Assembly (NCBI RefSeq): GCF_000711235.1
Contig: NZ_JOMI01000004.1
Location: 1-64,000, forward strand
Length of the DNA stretch: 64,000 nucleotides
DNA from: Prevotella sp. 10(H)
Lineage (GTDB): Bacteria; Bacteroidota; Bacteroidia; Bacteroidales; Dysgonomonadaceae
Direction: 5' to 3'
Part shown: piece after piece, positions 1-9,375 of the stretch
How positions within the stretch are numbered: the first letter of the stretch is position 1
How the letters are laid out: every line of letters starts with the position of its first letter
The notes under the pieces: generated by a model
What the model saw: the letters and a program-made list of their open reading frames with translations, nothing else
What the model was told of the DNA's origin: nothing
Databases searched by the model: none
Program-made: the position numbers and the translations under genes

Positions 1-1490
1 AAATTTCTTTCAGTTCTATTTAATCCGATATAATAAATAACCAATCCTGAAATTAGAAATGAAGCAGCGCATGTTGCTGAAAATCCAAACCACGATGCAT
101 CCATATGTGAATATATTGTAAAAGGTATGGGTAAAGATATTAAAGTTACAACTATAGATCTTAATATTACTTTTTTGAAATATAGTAAAGTTAATAATTG
201 AATTTTATTTTTTAAATAAAATATACGGAAAACATAAATAATAAGATTCATGATTATTCTTACTACCCAAACCGAACTTGGAGAATAGCCCATTTTTAGG
301 GCAATATATGAAATCGGTAAATTTAAAAAAATCAGCACACTCATAATTATTTGATATGTCGCTATTTTTCCAGTAGCCTGAACAGACATCCACAGAGGTC
401 CTCCAATGGCTTCTATTAAAAGAAAAAGAATTATTAACCGGCAAAATTCTGATGCATATTCAGGCACGATAACCAGCCATTTCTCCAATATAAAATCTGT
501 ACAGATCAGTATGGGTATGGATATGAATATAAATAAAAAATAAGAAAGCTTCGAAGCCTTAAATATCAATGATAAAAAATCATCCTTACTGTCTGATGCA
601 TATAGTTTGACAATCTGTGGATTAAATGCTGTCTGAAAATTGGATATAAAATTATATATGGCATTTGTTACCTGATTAGCTACGCCTACAGCAGCATTTA
701 TTGTTACACCATAAAATAAATTTAATACAATACTTATACCTTGTTGCGTCCCCATATTAGCAACACTTCCAAACAGGCTCCACCCAGAGAAGCTCATTAT
801 CTGTCCAAATAGTTTTTTATCCCATAATACTTTATATCTTGCTGTTTCAAAATTTCTCCCACAATATATTCTATAATATAGTGCGACAAGAAGTGTTACA
901 ACGAAAATTAGAAAGGCATAAAAAATTAGCCTGTCAAACTCAGATTTCATTAATAAAAAGACGACTCCTAACTTAAGAACTGCCTCTACAATACTGGTAT
1001 ACGCATAGAAATTCATTCTCTCATAGGCTATAATAGTAGCATTGTAAGGTACCCTGATGAGATTAGCACAAAATGTTAATAAAGAAAACTGATAAACCCA
1101 ATTTGCGGCAACAATCCTATCTTCCGGAATATTTATTTGAGTATTTAAGAACCATAATCCAATAGTCTCCGCTAAGATAATAACTATAAAGGCTATCAGT
1201 ATATAAGATGTCATACTTATACTAAATATCCTTTTTACTCCGTCCAAATTATTTTTCCCCAATTCAAAATTAAGGAAACGCTGGGTGGCACTTGACATAG
1301 CACCATTTAAGAAAGAAAATAATACTACAATACCTCCAACAATGTTATATATCCCAAAATCTTCAATACCCAGAGTATTTATCACTACTCTGGATGTATA
1401 GAGTGAAACAACTATTATAACTAATTGCCGGATGTAAAGGAATACCGTATTTTTAGCTATACGTTTATTATTATCTACATTTGCACTCAT
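1..1490 (-). CDS. Wzx-type polysaccharide flippase (MATE/MOP fold), 3' end cut by window edge
   Basis: The minus strand is open from an ATG at 1490 to the window edge, about 496 codons with no stop. The N-terminus reads MSANVDNNKRIAKNTVFLYI and continues with SRVVINTLGIEDFGIYNIVG, a pattern typical of COG2244 lipopolysaccharide flippases. About a dozen hydrophobic segments follow, with loops such as ATQRFLNFE and FQTAFNPQIVKLYAS. Family members move undecaprenyl-linked repeat units across the inner membrane. Its start overlaps the stop of the GT26 gene by ATGA, so it is the last visible gene of the coupled unit. The true C-terminus lies outside the window. Family call is firm; the substrate is unknown. 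Confidence 0.9.
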   Translation of the reverse strand, partial: MSANVDNNKRIAKNTVFLYIRQLVIIVVSLYTSRVVINTLGIEDFGIYNIVGGIVVLFSFLNGAMSSATQRFLNFELGKNNLDGVKRIFSISMTSYILIAFIVIILAETIGLWFLNTQINIPEDRIVAANWVYQFSLLTFCANLIRVPYNATIIAYERMNFYAYTSIVEAVLKLGVVFLLMKSEFDRLIFYAFLIFVVTLLVALYYRIYCGRNFETARYKVLWDKKLFGQIMSFSGWSLFGSVANMGTQQGISIVLNLFYGVTINAAVGVANQVTNAIYNFISNFQTAFNPQIVKLYASDSKDDFLSLIFKASKLSYFLFIFISIPILICTDFILEKWLVIVPEYASEFCRLIILFLLIEAIGGPLWMSVQATGKIATYQIIMSVLIFLNLPISYIALKMGYSPSSVWVVRIIMNLIIYVFRIFYLKNKIQLLTLLYFKKVILRSIVVTLISLPIPFTIYSHMDASWFGFSATCAASFLISGLVIYYIGLNRTERN

Positions 1491-2236
1491 TTATTAGTCG
1501 ATATACATTGCGATTTTGAGTTTCTATTTTTCTCTATAAAAATATATCCACAAAACAAAAGATTACCAATAATATATCTCTTCCATAGCCGTTTGGGTTC
1601 TTGTGATAGACGATAGAACCATTCTAATCCAAGCTTTATACACCAAGCAGGTGCCCGCTTTACCGTACCTGCATAAAAATCAAAAACGGCACCAATAGTT
1701 CCTATATGACAATTGATATTTAACTCACGATAATGAGTATATGCCCACTTTTCTTGTTTTGGAGCAGTCATACCTATCCACAAAAGGTCTGGATTATTTG
1801 TATTTACGGCGTCAATCATAGCTTTGTTTTCTTCTTCCGAAAATTCTGCTTTATATGGTGGAGAATATGTTATTATATTTATATTGGGATAGTCTTTCGA
1901 TGCTCGTTGTTTCATTAATGATAATACATTCTCGCTACTGCCAAGAAAAAAACAAGTACCTCCTTTTTCATTTAGTCTGCTCATTTCGAAAACAAATAGA
2001 TCTGCACCTGCAATACGCATCAGTTTTTCCCCGTTTAGCCATTTGACTGCTTTTACGATACTTATACCATCTGGTATCAGTTTTCCGCCAAAGATAAGTG
2101 ATTCGGCAAACAGTTTATCTTTTTGTGCAATATTGTATGAATGGGCATTAATTGTATTTATAAGGAGTTTTCCTTCCGGCAACAAAGCCAGTTCACCCAT
2201 ATTTTTAATAAGATCTATATTTCTTAGTCTTAACAT
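1487..2236 (-). CDS. WecG/TagA/CpsF family glycosyltransferase (GT26)
   Basis: This 249-aa protein has the GT26 signatures: INAHSYNIAQ near the N-terminus, an IPDGISIV segment around residue 55, GMTAPKQEKW around 155 and GAVFDFYAGTVKRAP around 182. GT26 enzymes transfer ManNAc, ManNAcA or a related sugar from a UDP donor to a lipid-linked acceptor at the inner face of the membrane. A hydrophobic stretch near the C-terminus (IIGNLLFCGYIFIE) fits membrane association. The stop overlaps the flippase start (ATGA), and only 5 bp separate it from the upstream GT4. No UDP-ManNAc synthesis genes are visible here, so the donor sugar is undetermined. Confidence 0.9.
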   Translation of the reverse strand: MLRLRNIDLIKNMGELALLPEGKLLINTINAHSYNIAQKDKLFAESLIFGGKLIPDGISIVKAVKWLNGEKLMRIAGADLFVFEMSRLNEKGGTCFFLGSSENVLSLMKQRASKDYPNINIITYSPPYKAEFSEEENKAMIDAVNTNNPDLLWIGMTAPKQEKWAYTHYRELNINCHIGTIGAVFDFYAGTVKRAPAWCIKLGLEWFYRLSQEPKRLWKRYIIGNLLFCGYIFIEKNRNSKSQCISTNK

Positions 2237-2241
2237 AGTTT

Positions 2242-3354
2242 TTATATTAAAGATGATAAAATTTCTTTTATCTTGTTTTCAAATGATCCGATCGTAAAAG
2301 AATCGAGATACTTCTGATAGCCGTTACTGCCAAGCCGAGCGGCTAATTCAGGATCATCCAAAAGCTTTTCCATTGCATCGGCCAAATCATCCACGCTTTG
2401 TCTACGACATAACAACCCAGTTTTCCCATGTTCAATTATGGCCGGAATACCGGCTTCATCGGTAGATATACATGGTATACCGTATTGCATTGCTTCTAAT
2501 AATACAACAGGGAAACATTCTTTTGAATAAAAAGTCGGAAAAACAAACAGTGAGGCATTTTGTAAATATGTATTCTTTTCTTCACCGTACTTTTTACCAT
2601 GATAAATGACTGAATCCTGTAATTTTAGTTCTGCTATTTTATCATTTAAAACATTTCTATCAATTTCCTGCGTTTCTCCTCCAATTATTTCACATACAAA
2701 AGAAAATCCTTTATCCTTCAGGATTTTACAGGCTCCCAACAAAATAAAAATCCCTTTACTTTTAATTAAGTTAGAAAGAAATAATATATGTGGAATTGCC
2801 AAATTATCTTTCTTTTCTACGTTATTTATTTTATTAGGTAAAGGTATCCCATTCGGACATACATTTATATCTCTCTTATTTACGTACTTTTTCAAATCTT
2901 CATGAAGGACGTCTGCCAATAATATAATATTAAGATCCTTAAAGAATCGTTTGTAACAGAAGTTATATATAAATTTATCCTGATATGCAGCAACTCCTTT
3001 ATTATGATAATGCGCCACCACTTTTACTCTTTGGCTCTTAATCATCCTCACAACCAGAAAATCCTTTAGAAAAGATATTCCGGTTGCATTCGGTGTAACA
3101 TAAACTACGTCAGGATTGAATGACTGAATTACCTTTTTTATTTGCATTAACATAATAAAAAAAGAATATATTTTTTTCAACCCTGCTTTGCCAATATCCT
3201 CCAAATTCTTTGCAGTACCCAAGTTTATGTATTTACATTCAAAACTATTATTAATAATTTTACTTTCGTAAATATACTGCCCCATAATAGATGCACCATG
3301 AATAGGAGGTGGCATATGAAGTATAAATAATATTTTAGGTAAATCTTTAGTCAT
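2242..3354 (-). CDS. Glycosyltransferase family 4 (GT-B fold)
   Basis: This 370-aa protein starts with a GT-B N-terminal domain (ILFILHMPPPIHGASIMGQY). Its C-terminal half carries the GT4 donor-binding E-x7-E motif (ECFPVVLLE, around residue 285), followed by STDEAGIPAIIEHGKTGLL. GT4 enzymes are retaining transferases using nucleotide sugars, here presumably extending a lipid-linked oligosaccharide. The start codon lies 8 bp inside the upstream radical-SAM gene and the stop is 5 bp before the GT26 gene, so translation is probably coupled. Donor and acceptor cannot be read from sequence. Confidence 0.92.
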   Translation of the reverse strand: MTKDLPKILFILHMPPPIHGASIMGQYIYESKIINNSFECKYINLGTAKNLEDIGKAGLKKIYSFFIMLMQIKKVIQSFNPDVVYVTPNATGISFLKDFLVVRMIKSQRVKVVAHYHNKGVAAYQDKFIYNFCYKRFFKDLNIILLADVLHEDLKKYVNKRDINVCPNGIPLPNKINNVEKKDNLAIPHILFLSNLIKSKGIFILLGACKILKDKGFSFVCEIIGGETQEIDRNVLNDKIAELKLQDSVIYHGKKYGEEKNTYLQNASLFVFPTFYSKECFPVVLLEAMQYGIPCISTDEAGIPAIIEHGKTGLLCRRQSVDDLADAMEKLLDDPELAARLGSNGYQKYLDSFTIGSFENKIKEILSSLI

Positions 3355-5548
3355 TTAAATAGCCAACTAAATTCAGTATTTCTTCAGACTTAAAGTCCTT
3401 AATATTTAAACATAATTCTTCTTTGTCGAATAAGGTTGAAACCTTTCCTTTTCCGGATAAACTATAATCGAGGCCAATAGTCATTATTTTCTGAGATAAA
3501 GCAAATATTGCTGCATGAAATCTCATGCATATAGCTAAATCCGAGTGACGCAGAAAATGTATAAGACCTGCTATCGTTGGTTCTGTTTCCCATATTTGAA
3601 AAGATTCCGGCTTGGATAGTCTACTTGCAATTTCATTAGCAACATCTAAATCTGAAAAGCCAAATTGATCTGAATTCATAGGGAAAAAAACCACAAAGTA
3701 ATTTCTCTTTATCAGTTCTGATAATGATAAAATTATCTCATTTAAAAAATTGTCGAAATCAAATGACTTATCATTCCCGTATCTACCCCATAAAGGACGA
3801 AGATTGACAGCGACTAATTTGCGTCCGTTCCTTTGATTCAAAAGGCGATCTATTGTCCTCTTCTCTTCCTGCTGCAGATTTAGTTCATCAGGTAAGAGTG
3901 ATAAATAATTGAATGCAGGATCTCCTAAATTTTCAATTTTATCATTTGATAATACCCGGGATATCGCATTTTTATCTTTTTCAGATCTGGCAGTGACAGC
4001 CGAAGCTGCTTTTAATATTTTCTTAGACATATATTTTCCAAAAAAGCTATTTAAAGGTCCATAACCGATTCCCTCTATCTCTATCTTACATCCAAAAGAC
4101 AAGGCTTTACGTATAAAATAATAATTTTGAGTCATAACTAAAGGCAACTCCATCATAGGACCTCCTGCCCATACTAATATTTGAGTTCCCTTCAATTCTT
4201 TTACAAATGATTGATTATTATCATATACTTTTATCTCGATATCTGATAATTGCGTTAAATTATCTGCCCAACATTCTGTTCTATCTTTTCGAAAGCTATA
4301 TACGGAAACTTTCCCAAGGTGAGGATATCTGTTTTTTAACCGCCAAATCACACCACCCAGAATAGCTGCATCTCCAACATGTTCTCCCCCATACATTCCT
4401 ACGATACCTACATTTGTAACTTCATTGAAATCACGCTGTTTATCAATTAATCTATTGGCTAAAAATAAATTTTTTGAAACATAATAGGCTTTTCGCACAG
4501 GTAATAGTTTTTTACCAAAAAGTTGCCCCAAAACTTCAGAAAATGACCAAAATCCGGTTTGGTCATGGTAACAAGACGAACAATTTTCTGAAATACAATT
4601 ATTCCGTAATCGATCATTAAAGAAAGATTTAGATAAATCAATATCATAAATTTCAGAAAAAGGAGTTTCGAATCTTGAACAATAGAATAGATTCTTATCG
4701 GAAGACAATACGACCCCTTCTTTTTGAAAATAACAAGGGGCAGATCTTTTTCCTGTTTTTAATAGTTGATTGGCTAAATGTTTATAATAAAGTTTTCTTC
4801 CAATAGATCTAGTATAATTTAATAACGATTCGCTATTGATAAAGTCACAAAAAAATGATATTTGTTTCTTATCCAAAGATATTCGTTCTATAACCCTTTT
4901 ATTACTTAACCGGCTGATTTCACTAGCCAGTCTGAATATAATATCTGCATTTTTAGACTTTGCATAACCTAATATTGCATTTACATGATACACATTATAT
5001 CTATTTATCGTAGTATGTATTTGATATGGTATTTGCTTCTCTCTAACCAAAGAGAGTACTTTTTCGAAAGATTCAAAATTTCCATTCGTACCCCTTACTT
5101 TATTATGAACTTCACCCACTCCATCCAAACTAAGATTTATCTGAAAATATACATTTTTTTCCTTACACGTACCAAAAATTGGTTCCAGATTGTTGATCCA
5201 GAAATCCGGCTGGATACTATTCGATGTAATTGATACAGATTTTATATTGGGTAAGGAATTCAATATCTCTTTTATATGATATTTCAGATCAGGAAATATA
5301 GACGGTTCTCCGCCTGAAATACCCACGTGTCTGATTTCAGAAAATAATTCTTTATCTAAAGTAGCCTTTAAATCATTTAATTCAATTGTCTTACCTTCTC
5401 GCTCTTTCCAAATATTGCAGGTTATGCAATGAGAGTTACAAAGATTTGTGATAAGATAACTTAATATTTGAGGCTTTGACTGTTGTTGTTTTAATTTAAA
5501 GAAATTGAGAAATGCCCGCTTTCCATATTGAATTATTTTTTTATTCAT
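3347..5548 (-). CDS. Radical SAM / polysaccharide pyruvyl transferase fusion protein
   Basis: This 733-aa protein fuses two enzymes. Residues 25-330 form a radical SAM domain: the C-x3-C-x2-C cluster motif is C37, C41, C44, and GGEP follows at 79-82. Cysteines C272, C290, C318, C323 and C326 suggest a SPASM/twitch-like auxiliary iron-sulfur site. Residues 378-733 match the CsaB-type polysaccharide pyruvyl transferase fold: VGDAAILGGVIW at 391-402, a ladder of Rossmann strands, and the RFHAAIFALSQ signature at 676-686. The family transfers pyruvate from phosphoenolpyruvate as a ketal onto a glycan sugar. The radical SAM substrate is unknown. It begins after a 359-bp leader and overlaps the downstream GT4 by 8 bp. 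Domain calls are firm; the joint function is inference. Confidence 0.88.
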   Translation of the reverse strand: MNKKIIQYGKRAFLNFFKLKQQQSKPQILSYLITNLCNSHCITCNIWKEREGKTIELNDLKATLDKELFSEIRHVGISGGEPSIFPDLKYHIKEILNSLPNIKSVSITSNSIQPDFWINNLEPIFGTCKEKNVYFQINLSLDGVGEVHNKVRGTNGNFESFEKVLSLVREKQIPYQIHTTINRYNVYHVNAILGYAKSKNADIIFRLASEISRLSNKRVIERISLDKKQISFFCDFINSESLLNYTRSIGRKLYYKHLANQLLKTGKRSAPCYFQKEGVVLSSDKNLFYCSRFETPFSEIYDIDLSKSFFNDRLRNNCISENCSSCYHDQTGFWSFSEVLGQLFGKKLLPVRKAYYVSKNLFLANRLIDKQRDFNEVTNVGIVGMYGGEHVGDAAILGGVIWRLKNRYPHLGKVSVYSFRKDRTECWADNLTQLSDIEIKVYDNNQSFVKELKGTQILVWAGGPMMELPLVMTQNYYFIRKALSFGCKIEIEGIGYGPLNSFFGKYMSKKILKAASAVTARSEKDKNAISRVLSNDKIENLGDPAFNYLSLLPDELNLQQEEKRTIDRLLNQRNGRKLVAVNLRPLWGRYGNDKSFDFDNFLNEIILSLSELIKRNYFVVFFPMNSDQFGFSDLDVANEIASRLSKPESFQIWETEPTIAGLIHFLRHSDLAICMRFHAAIFALSQKIMTIGLDYSLSGKGKVSTLFDKEELCLNIKDFKSEEILNLVGYLND

Positions 5549-5580
5549 ATTTTATTGAACAATTTACTTTTAGGAACTTT

Positions 5581-5614
5581 TTTAGAATCTTTGCAGTATG
5601 TATAAGATTCTAAA
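5581..5614. repeat. Perfect 11-bp inverted repeat in leader of the radical-SAM gene
   Basis: TTTAGAATCTT (5581-5591) and AAGATTCTAAA (5604-5614) are perfect inverted copies around a 12-nt spacer. The dyad lies 33-66 nt upstream of the ATG at 5548. There is no T-tract, so it is not a standard terminator. It could be an operator or a 5' leader hairpin. Confidence 0.7.
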
Positions 5615-5656
5615 GTTATTATCATGCACAAGTCTGTTAGATTTAGTTAGATTCAT

Positions 5657-5683
5657 CTCTTATCACTTAGTAAATGATGAGAG
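5657..5683. repeat. Imperfect 9-bp inverted repeat
   Basis: CTCTTATCA (5657-5665) and TGATGAGAG (5675-5683) form an inverted repeat with one mismatch and a 9-nt loop. It lies between the predicted -7 box at 5715-5722 and the 11-bp dyad, so it would be in the transcribed leader. Confidence 0.45.
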
Positions 5684-5714
5684 TTGATAATAATTTATTT
5701 AATTTTGATTAAAT

Positions 5715-5722
5715 CAAAGATA
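5715..5722 (-). promoter_or_regulatory. Candidate -7 element for the radical-SAM/GT operon
   Basis: The minus strand reads TATCTTTG, matching the Bacteroidetes -7 consensus TAnnTTTG. A clear TTTG at the expected -33 spacing is not seen, so this is a half-supported promoter. It would give a leader of roughly 160 nt carrying both inverted repeats. Confidence 0.4.
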
Positions 5723-5907
5723 AATATAATGAGTAAACCTTAACACTATTAAATATAATTATAAAATATTTTATGAGATCTATTTATAATGATTATAATT
5801 AGGACTATAACAGCACCATCCAAATTTAGTTCACGTTTTTAATTCACTTTCAATTCTTAATTAATAAAAATGGCAATTATTTTCTTTTCCACCCCGTTTT
5901 ATCTTAA

Positions 5908-7002
5908 TCAACTATTTTCTCCCTCATTATTAGAAATATAGTCCCAAACATCTTTTCTTAAAGTCCATATTGAAATACCTACAAATGATAAGAATAAAAA
6001 TACCGCTACAATTACCTTTTTGAGAGGTCTTGATGGATTAATGGGTTGTATTGCCGGCTGTATTACAGTGAATACGGGGGTAGTATCTTGTACTTTTACT
6101 TTAGCCATTTGCAGTTGCTGTGCCATTTGATTATAAATGGAATATGTTAAATTTGCTTCATTTTGAAGCCGTTCCTGAGTAATTCTGAATTTAGCTGATA
6201 CTACATTTATATTACCGTCAATGAAGGTTGCATAATCTTTTTGTGCCTTGTAATAATTTATTTGAGATTCATTAAATAATTTTTCAGCATATAACAAATC
6301 TTTCCGTGATTTCTGAGTACGATAATTTATAATATATGCCTGAAAATACGAAACTAAACTATCTGCAATATAGGCAGAAATTTGAGAATCTTGCATTGTC
6401 ACAGACACTGTAGTTACTCCGCTCTTTTTATCAGAACTAACAAACAATCGTTCTTTAAGAATATTTATTATATCAATTTCTTCTTTAGACATGACTCTCT
6501 CACTCGGTTTCGCCGTTTTAGCTGAGGTCTGTGAGTCATTCGATGAGAATTTTCCAAGTAATTTTCTGGGAAAGCTAAAAATGTAACTCCACCAAGGATA
6601 ATTTTGATGATCTTTTAAATATACATATAGAGTCGTGTCTACTTCTTCTTTTCTGTCCTTTACCTCTATATTGAATAAGCCTTTAAGAAATGACGTTGAT
6701 TGAAAAACATCCGGATATAAATCAGGGGAAGCCAAAGCATCTCCCATATTAGGATTTAAATTTATCCCGGCCATCGCGGCTAATGAACCCATAGAGGAAA
6801 ACAGGCCCGATGATTGCGACTCAGGCATTAAAACAATTGTCGTTGTATATTCTTTTGGTATACTGAATGCAACGATAACTCCTATGATTCCTCCGATAAT
6901 CGTTACTTTGAGTACTTTTTTCTTTTGAATCCATATCTTCTTTGCCAGAATCAAGAAATCAATTTCTTTTTTTTTAGGGATATTACCTACCAAATCATCC
7001 AT
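5908..7002 (-). CDS. Wzz/GumC-type chain-length determinant protein
   Basis: This 364-aa protein has the layout of polysaccharide co-polymerases. It has a short cytoplasmic N-terminus, a first membrane segment around residues 32-48, and a periplasmic PKEYTTTIVLMPES strand right after it. A long coiled-coil-rich periplasmic region (about 230-300) follows. A Pro-rich approach (PAIQPINPSRPLKK) leads to a second membrane segment near 331-348. There is no C-terminal tyrosine-kinase domain. The family sets the chain length of O-antigen or exopolysaccharide polymers in the inner membrane. It starts 3 bp after the SLBB exporter gene, so the two are one unit. Confidence 0.92.
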   Translation of the reverse strand: MDDLVGNIPKKKEIDFLILAKKIWIQKKKVLKVTIIGGIIGVIVAFSIPKEYTTTIVLMPESQSSGLFSSMGSLAAMAGINLNPNMGDALASPDLYPDVFQSTSFLKGLFNIEVKDRKEEVDTTLYVYLKDHQNYPWWSYIFSFPRKLLGKFSSNDSQTSAKTAKPSERVMSKEEIDIINILKERLFVSSDKKSGVTTVSVTMQDSQISAYIADSLVSYFQAYIINYRTQKSRKDLLYAEKLFNESQINYYKAQKDYATFIDGNINVVSAKFRITQERLQNEANLTYSIYNQMAQQLQMAKVKVQDTTPVFTVIQPAIQPINPSRPLKKVIVAVFLFLSFVGISIWTLRKDVWDYISNNEGENS

Positions 7003-7005
7003 ACC

Positions 7006-9375
7006 TTATTTCGATAAAGCATTAATTAATAAAGCGACAACAGAAGCCATAGAAGTTACACTTGTGCCTATACTGATAGTTTCGGCTAAAGTCATTTTTT
7101 CTTTACGTTCTTTAGACGGGACAATAATCTCACAACCGGGTTGGATTACATTTTTACTTGAGCGTTTTGCTTTTGTAACCGTACCGTTCATATATACTAC
7201 ATATATATTCTTCTTCTTTGCCAAATCGCTATAACCTCCCGCCTGATCTATATAGTAAGAAACTTTCTCTCCCCTTTTGAACAGGATTGTATTAGGATAC
7301 ATGACTGCTCCATTAACTTTGATCGTATTGTCATATTCAGGAATAATTAAACGATCTCCGGGTTTGAGTACCAGATCAAAATCGGACTTGGGATTAGATA
7401 AAGCCTTATCTAATTCTATACCAATAGAATAATGGCGTTCAATATCGACTAATTCGGAAGAAATAGAATCACTTATACCTCTATCAGAAATCGTTTTTAA
7501 TGATTTTCTTTGTTGAGCGATCTCCTCATCTGTCTGCATTCTCTGCAGTCTTGCTCCTTGCGAGTAGGCATATCGAGTCAGATCGCCTGCTCTTTTAACG
7601 ACATCTGATAATCGTTCTTCTTTTTCCAATAAAGCATAAGTACCCGGAAACAAAACCTCCCCTATGATTGTAATATTACGCTGCTCAATATATCCGGGAC
7701 TCTTTCTTATATAGACCTGATCATAGGGTTGAAGTATAAAATTAGATTTACCGTCTGCAATCAATCCGTTTTTTATATCAAATGTGAATGTTTCTGCTAT
7801 TGTTGTAGGAACATCAGTCCGTAAAGGGTCAATAATTCTACGAGCCACATCAACTTTTGACATGGATGCCGACCCTAATAAGCCGCCTGCTCTAATGATT
7901 AAATCTTCAATAGTCGTATTATCAGCATATTTATACGAACCAGGAGAAAGAACGTTCCCATGAATACCGAAATCTCCTAAATCATTGAGTATATCTATAG
8001 TAGGAATAAATAAAATATCATTTTTCTTGAGAACTATATCATTTTGCTTGTTAGAAAGCAAAGATCTCAAATTCACAGATATATTTTCCAGCGTCAAATC
8101 ATCTTTTTCCCTTGTTAATATTGCCCTATCCAAAAATGCATTTTCTTTTAATCCCCCTGATTTTTGAATCAGATCCCTTATATTCTTTATATCTTTCCCT
8201 ACTTCATAGTATCCGGGTCTGAAAACAGCTCCTTTTATTTCTGCTCTGTTATCATACAACTCGAGTCCTGCGCGGACTATGACCGAATCGCCATCATCTA
8301 AAATAAAACTAGAGAAATCACCGGATACTAAAGAAAACAGTTTATCGTATCCTCCTGTTTTCCTATTCAAAGTAATCTCATCCTTGTAAGCATCTGCAGT
8401 AAATCCTCCTGAATATTTAATTAAATCAGCAAGAGTTTCCTGTGAAGTCATCTCATAATACATGGGACGTTTTACTTTTCCATATATCTTTACTAACGAA
8501 ACATATGTAGGAACGATAATTATATCACCGTCCGCTAAGCGTATGTCTGCAGAAGAATCACCATCCAACAGATATCTATATATATCTACAGTTTCTATTA
8601 ATTTGTTTTTTCTAAATACTTGTATCAATCTTAATGAACCTATGTCACTCACGCCTCCTGCATTATATAAGGCATGAAGAACTGAGGATAAAGAAGATAT
8701 TGCATAAGTACCCGGTGCAACCACCTCCCCCATTATATTTATTTGAATAGTACGTATCTGCCCTAAAGTCAACTTAATATGGGATGCTCCCTCATCTCCA
8801 ATGCCAGAATATAAATTCGAGAATTTTTTTTGAATATAACTATTGGCTTCTTTGATAGTCATCCCGTTTAGAAAAACAGGACCAAGCTTATCCACTATTA
8901 TATTTCCTTCCGGAGAAATTGTCTGTCTCAATGAAGCTTGGGATACACCCCATATATCAATTACGACCTCATCGCCAGGTCCAAGTTTATAATCTTCCGG
9001 AGTAGGAATATTTATATTAGGAGCAAATGTCAGATTTTTTTTATTAAAAATATTTCGTCCAAAAACATCTAACTTCCCATCTTCTGCAGTATGTAGAGCA
9101 ACAGTTTCGTTATCTGATGCAGTACGTAACCTTGGCATATTTGACATTACCGGCTGGACAGGTTGTTGATTTGGCTGAGTCATTTGATTTTTTATTCTTT
9201 CAACCTGGCTCTCAGTTACGCCTCTTTTCAACAATTCTGTTCCTATTGCTTGCTGTGAAGTCCCCTTTGCTACCTCCGTTTTCACATAGTCAATAACCTG
9301 ACTATCTGACATCTGGGCATAAATAAGATGAGTTGAAATTAAAAAAGTAAAAAAATAAAGAATAACTTTTTTCAT
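7006..9375 (-). CDS. SLBB-domain polysaccharide export outer-membrane protein (Wza-like)
   Basis: This 789-aa protein begins with a signal peptide (FFTFLISTHLIYA). A short helical segment (SDSQVIDYVKTEV) common in Bacteroidetes exporters follows. A Poly_export domain begins near residue 128 (YKLGPGDEVVIDIWG), and at least five SLBB-type repeats follow, each with a G-x-V-x-x-P-G-x-Y-like core (for example IMGEVVAPGTYAI, IHGNVLSPGSYKY, IIGEVLFPGTYAL). A C-terminal hydrophobic helix (TSMASVVALLINAL) ends it. The family forms the outer-membrane channel for capsule or exopolysaccharide. It is longer than Wza (about 380 aa) because of extra SLBB copies. It is first gene of the unit, 3 bp before wzz. 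Confidence 0.93.
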   Translation of the reverse strand: MKKVILYFFTFLISTHLIYAQMSDSQVIDYVKTEVAKGTSQQAIGTELLKRGVTESQVERIKNQMTQPNQQPVQPVMSNMPRLRTASDNETVALHTAEDGKLDVFGRNIFNKKNLTFAPNINIPTPEDYKLGPGDEVVIDIWGVSQASLRQTISPEGNIIVDKLGPVFLNGMTIKEANSYIQKKFSNLYSGIGDEGASHIKLTLGQIRTIQINIMGEVVAPGTYAISSLSSVLHALYNAGGVSDIGSLRLIQVFRKNKLIETVDIYRYLLDGDSSADIRLADGDIIIVPTYVSLVKIYGKVKRPMYYEMTSQETLADLIKYSGGFTADAYKDEITLNRKTGGYDKLFSLVSGDFSSFILDDGDSVIVRAGLELYDNRAEIKGAVFRPGYYEVGKDIKNIRDLIQKSGGLKENAFLDRAILTREKDDLTLENISVNLRSLLSNKQNDIVLKKNDILFIPTIDILNDLGDFGIHGNVLSPGSYKYADNTTIEDLIIRAGGLLGSASMSKVDVARRIIDPLRTDVPTTIAETFTFDIKNGLIADGKSNFILQPYDQVYIRKSPGYIEQRNITIIGEVLFPGTYALLEKEERLSDVVKRAGDLTRYAYSQGARLQRMQTDEEIAQQRKSLKTISDRGISDSISSELVDIERHYSIGIELDKALSNPKSDFDLVLKPGDRLIIPEYDNTIKVNGAVMYPNTILFKRGEKVSYYIDQAGGYSDLAKKKNIYVVYMNGTVTKAKRSSKNVIQPGCEIIVPSKERKEKMTLAETISIGTSVTSMASVVALLINALSK

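Larger units (their letters stand above)
5549..5907. other. 359-bp AT-rich intergenic region with inverted repeats
   Basis: No gene is seen here. The stretch is very AT-rich and lies between the stop of wzz and the start of the radical-SAM fusion, both on the minus strand. It holds a -7-like box (5715-5722), a perfect 11-bp inverted repeat (5581-5614) and an imperfect 9-bp one (5657-5683). It probably serves as promoter and structured leader for the four downstream glycan genes. Confidence 0.6.

Noticed and set aside
3347-5548. rSAM/pyruvyl transferase as two genes joined by a sequencing error
   Set aside because: The frame is continuous, the linker reads as normal protein, and no internal start or ribosome site stands at the joint. 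Still worth confirming.
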